The notes beneath the pieces are model-generated. The model did no database searches, was not told where the DNA came from, and worked only from the letters and a program-made list of their open reading frames with translations. This document shows positions 61,578 to 64,000 of a stretch of 64,000 bases of DNA, piece by piece. Origin of the DNA: Modestobacter muralis (GTDB lineage: Bacteria; Actinomycetota; Actinomycetes; Mycobacteriales; Geodermatophilaceae); NCBI RefSeq assembly GCF_010682105.1, contig NZ_JAAGWH010000013.1, positions 310,001-374,000 on the forward strand, written 5' to 3'. Made by a program: the position numbers and the translations under genes. Numbering within the stretch: the first letter of the stretch is position 1; each line of letters opens with the position of its first letter.

Positions 61578-62273
61578 TCAGTCCGGGCGCCGGGCCGCGC
61601 GCAGGGTGAAGCGCCGCTCCGGACGGCCCGCGGTGCCGTAGCGCTGCCGGACGTCGGCGTCCTGCAGGGTCACCAACTGCTCCAGGTAACGGCGGGCGCT
61701 CACCCGGGCCAGCCCGGTGCGCTCGCTGCACTCGGTGGCCGACAGGCCGTCGGCGCCGGCGTCGAGGAGCACCCGGCGCACCAGCTCCAGCGTCTCCGGC
61801 GCGATGCCCTTCGGGGTCGCCGCCGGCGCCGGCGCGGCCCCGCGGGCGCGGCCGAACACCCGGTCGACGTCGCCCTGCCCCACCTCCCGGAGCTCGGCGA
61901 GCTCCCCGCGCAGCGCCGCGTAGTCGGTGAGCCGGGCGCTGAAGGTGCGCCGGTCGAAGGGCTTGACCAGGTAGTGCAGGACGCCGCCGTGCAGCGCGCT
62001 GCGGATGCTGTCGACGTCCCGGGCGGCGCTGATCACGATGGCGTCGGTGGGCGCACCGGCGGCCCGCAGCCGGCGCAGCACCTCCAGCCCGGTCATGTCC
62101 GGCAGGTAGACGTCCAGCAGCACCAGGTCCGGGGCCAGCCGGTCGACCTCGGCCAGCGCCTGCGCCCCGGTCGAGGCCGTCCCGACCACCTCGAAGCCCT
62201 CCAGCGCCGCGACGAACCCGGCGTGCACCCGCGCCACCATGAAGTCGTCGTCGACGATCAGGACGCCGATCAC
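61578..62273 (-). CDS. CitB/DcuR-type response regulator
   Basis: 231 aa. Receiver with D54 in LLDVYLPDMTGLEV and K in YLVKPFDRR, then a linker and C-terminal HTH (LSATECSERTGLARVSARRYLEQL, quoted in parts), the order found in CitB/DcuR/DctR. Partner of the kinase encoded just upstream, with which it overlaps by 4 nt. It probably controls transport of a carboxylate. Confidence 0.92.
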   Translation of the reverse strand: MIGVLIVDDDFMVARVHAGFVAALEGFEVVGTASTGAQALAEVDRLAPDLVLLDVYLPDMTGLEVLRRLRAAGAPTDAIVISAARDVDSIRSALHGGVLHYLVKPFDRRTFSARLTDYAALRGELAELREVGQGDVDRVFGRARGAAPAPAATPKGIAPETLELVRRVLLDAGADGLSATECSERTGLARVSARRYLEQLVTLQDADVRQRYGTAGRPERRFTLRAARRPD

Positions 62274-63874
62274 GAGTCCACCAACGCCGGTTCCGCGGGC
62301 AGCCGGGCGCTGAACGTGGACCCGCCGATCGACGTCGCCGTCACCTCCCCGCCACGCCGGGTGCAGACCAGGTGCACCAGCGACAGCCCGATGCCCCGCT
62401 CTCCCGGCCCGCCGGGCGAGGAACGGGCGACGTCCTTGCTCGTCACACCCCGGCGGAAGACCTCCCGCTCCATCCCCGGCGGCACCCCGGCGCCGGAGTC
62501 GCGCACCACGACGTCGACCTCACCGTCGACGAGGCCCAGCCCCACCTCGACCCAGCGGTGCGGCGCGAGCGCGGCGGCGTCCATCGCGTTGTCCACCAGG
62601 TTGCCCACGACGGTGGCCACGTCGGTGCTCAGCTCGTCGTCCAGCACCGGCAGCGCGGAGTCCGGGGCGATGCGCAGGTCGACGCCGAGCTCGTCGGCCT
62701 GGCTGGCCTTGGCGATGAGCAGGGCCGCGACCGAGGGGTCGCGCACGGCGCCGGCGACCACCGCGCTGAACTCCGAGCGGCTGGAGCTGATCCGGTGCAC
62801 CAGCCGCACCGCCTCGTCGGCCTCGCCCAGCTCGATGAGCCCGGCGATGGTGTGCAGCCGGTTGCTGAACTCGTGCGCCTGCGCCCGGAGGGTGTCGGTG
62901 ACGTGCCGGGTCAGCTCCAGCTCGCGCCGCAGCTCCAGCAGCTCGGTGCGGTCGCGCAGCGTGGTCACCGAGCCCAGCGCCCGTCCTCGGCTGGAGATCG
63001 GCAGCCGGTTCACCACGAGCACCCGGCCGGCGCTGCCCACCGGCCGGTCCCGGGTCACCTCGCGGTCCAGCAGCACCTCGCGCATCTCCGCACCGACCCC
63101 GAGGTCGGCCAGCGTGCGGCCCAGCGCGTCCCCGGGGATGCCCAGCAGTCGGATCGCCTCGTCGTTGACCAGCGTCACCCGGCCCTGCAGGTCCAGTCCG
63201 ACGACGCCCTCGCGGATGCCGTGCAGCATCGCGTCGCGGTGCTCGACCAGGCCGGCGATCTCGGTGGGCTCCATGCCGAGGGTCTGCCGCTTCACCCGCC
63301 GGGCGACCAGCAGCGACCCGACGATGCCCAGGACGCTGGCCAGGCCCAGGTAGGTGAGCAGGTTGGGGGCGGCGGCGGCGAGCCCGTCGGCCAGCGTGGG
63401 GTACTCGCGCTCGACCGCGACCAGGCCCAGCAGGCCGCCGCCGGTGCCGCCGAGCACCGGCACCATGGCGACCGCGGCCGAGTCGCCGTGCAGGACGCCC
63501 TCCCCGACCCAGGCGCGGCCCTGCAGCACCGTGCTCTCCCCCACCACCAGCGGGTCCCCGAGCTCGTCGGGCTCCGCGGTGGCGATGATCCGGCCGTCCG
63601 GCGCGGCCACCACCACCGACCCGGAGCCGGAGACGCTGCGGCTGCTCTCCGCCGCCACCCGGACGTAGGTCTCCTCCCCGCGCTCGAGCGCCTCGCGGAT
63701 GAGCCGGGTGTTGGCCACGGTCTCGGCCACGGCGAGCGCGCGGCGGCCCTCGGTCTCCTGGGCGCGCTGCGCGGTCTGGGCCACGGTGACCGCGGCGACC
63801 CCCAGCAGGACGGCGCAGACGATGACCACCTGCAGGGCCAGCAGCTGACCGGCCAGCGACAGTCGCCGCTTCAC
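62270..63874 (-). CDS. CitA/DcuS-type sensor histidine kinase
   Basis: 534 aa. TM1 about 10-31, extracytoplasmic PAS-like sensor about 32-170, TM2 about 172-195, cytoplasmic PAS about 205-310, phospho-acceptor H334 in AQAHEFSNRLHT, and ATPase motifs GNLVDNAMDAA, DSGAGVP and GERGIGLSLVH. The HEFSNRLH box marks the citrate/dicarboxylate-sensing family. GTG 63874 follows AGGAGGTCAG. A transporter target is probably just beyond the window. Confidence 0.92.
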   Translation of the reverse strand: MKRRLSLAGQLLALQVVIVCAVLLGVAAVTVAQTAQRAQETEGRRALAVAETVANTRLIREALERGEETYVRVAAESSRSVSGSGSVVVAAPDGRIIATAEPDELGDPLVVGESTVLQGRAWVGEGVLHGDSAAVAMVPVLGGTGGGLLGLVAVEREYPTLADGLAAAAPNLLTYLGLASVLGIVGSLLVARRVKRQTLGMEPTEIAGLVEHRDAMLHGIREGVVGLDLQGRVTLVNDEAIRLLGIPGDALGRTLADLGVGAEMREVLLDREVTRDRPVGSAGRVLVVNRLPISSRGRALGSVTTLRDRTELLELRRELELTRHVTDTLRAQAHEFSNRLHTIAGLIELGEADEAVRLVHRISSSRSEFSAVVAGAVRDPSVAALLIAKASQADELGVDLRIAPDSALPVLDDELSTDVATVVGNLVDNAMDAAALAPHRWVEVGLGLVDGEVDVVVRDSGAGVPPGMEREVFRRGVTSKDVARSSPGGPGERGIGLSLVHLVCTRRGGEVTATSIGGSTFSARLPAEPALVDS

Positions 63875-64000
63875 ACCTGACCTCCTGACCGGTTGCTGAG
63901 GGGAGCGCCGCGCGGCCGCGCGACGGCCGCTGGGGCACGGCGCGGCGTGGACACAACGACCACAAAGCGCACTGCGCACGCAAGAGTGACATGGGCCACC
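63875..64000. promoter_or_regulatory. Promoter region of the CitA/B operon, cut by the window edge
   Basis: 126 bp upstream of the kinase. The minus-strand sequence holds a fairly AT-rich block (GCGCTTTGTGGTCGTTGTG, about 63951-63970) that may contain a promoter. No gene is visible before the edge. Confidence 0.4.

Overview
The window is a roughly 75% G+C chromosome segment from a motile, high-GC actinobacterium. It has GTG starts at about half the genes, TANNNT-type -10 boxes, a 1,667-aa NAD-glutamate dehydrogenase, a DUF222/HNH (13E12-type) gene, DUF4383 and LytR-CpsA-Psr proteins, and several sensor-PP2C phosphatases. Together these suggest the Geodermatophilaceae (Blastococcus, Modestobacter or Geodermatophilus). 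That placement is inferred from gene content; no rRNA gene is present. I saw no tRNA, rRNA, CRISPR array, insertion sequence or prophage.

Region 1 (0-9.6 kb) is a molybdenum locus. moaA-moaD face right. On the other strand modA-modB-modC-(mocA-like)-moaE form one tight operon: uptake of molybdate, molybdopterin synthase, and nucleotide transfer to the cofactor. An aldehyde dehydrogenase with a DUF779 partner lies between modA and a small HTH-TOBE (molybdate-sensing type) regulator. The same 12-bp dyad occurs as a pair, 31 bp centre to centre, upstream of both modA and the regulator gene, so this looks like a local molybdate regulon.

Region 2 (9.6-37.3 kb) is mixed housekeeping and stress genes: a RecQ-type helicase, a NodU/CmcH carbamoyltransferase, DUF4383, VOC and LCP proteins, acyl-ACP desaturase, exonuclease III, an HNH endonuclease with an exact LexA-type box over its start codon, a spore-photoproduct-lyase homologue, PP2C phosphatases, YaaA, NAD-GDH, a VTT membrane protein, an AAA ATPase preceded by an identical LexA-type box, an alpha/beta hydrolase and a DctA-type carrier.

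Region 3 (37.4-53.2 kb) is a chemotaxis island, all on the minus strand: cheB-cheR-cheY-cheX-cheY-(CheC/X-like) joined by five successive 4-nt overlaps, two unknown genes, four methyl-accepting chemotaxis proteins, cheW, and cheA carrying two CheW-like domains. Flagellar genes are not in the window. A sigma-28-like promoter precedes cheB and a weaker one precedes cheA. A repeated palindrome (TTGTCGACAA) lies upstream of cheA and two receptor genes.

Region 4 (53.5-64 kb) looks catabolic for organic or hydroxy acids. It has RraA-family plus tartrate/isopropylmalate-type dehydrogenase opposite GntR plus MFS; aldehyde dehydrogenase-cupin-ABM monooxygenase opposite Ldh2-type dehydrogenase plus a second GntR; a universal stress protein; and a CitA/CitB-type two-component system. 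Palindromes typical of GntR operators lie in both divergent promoters.
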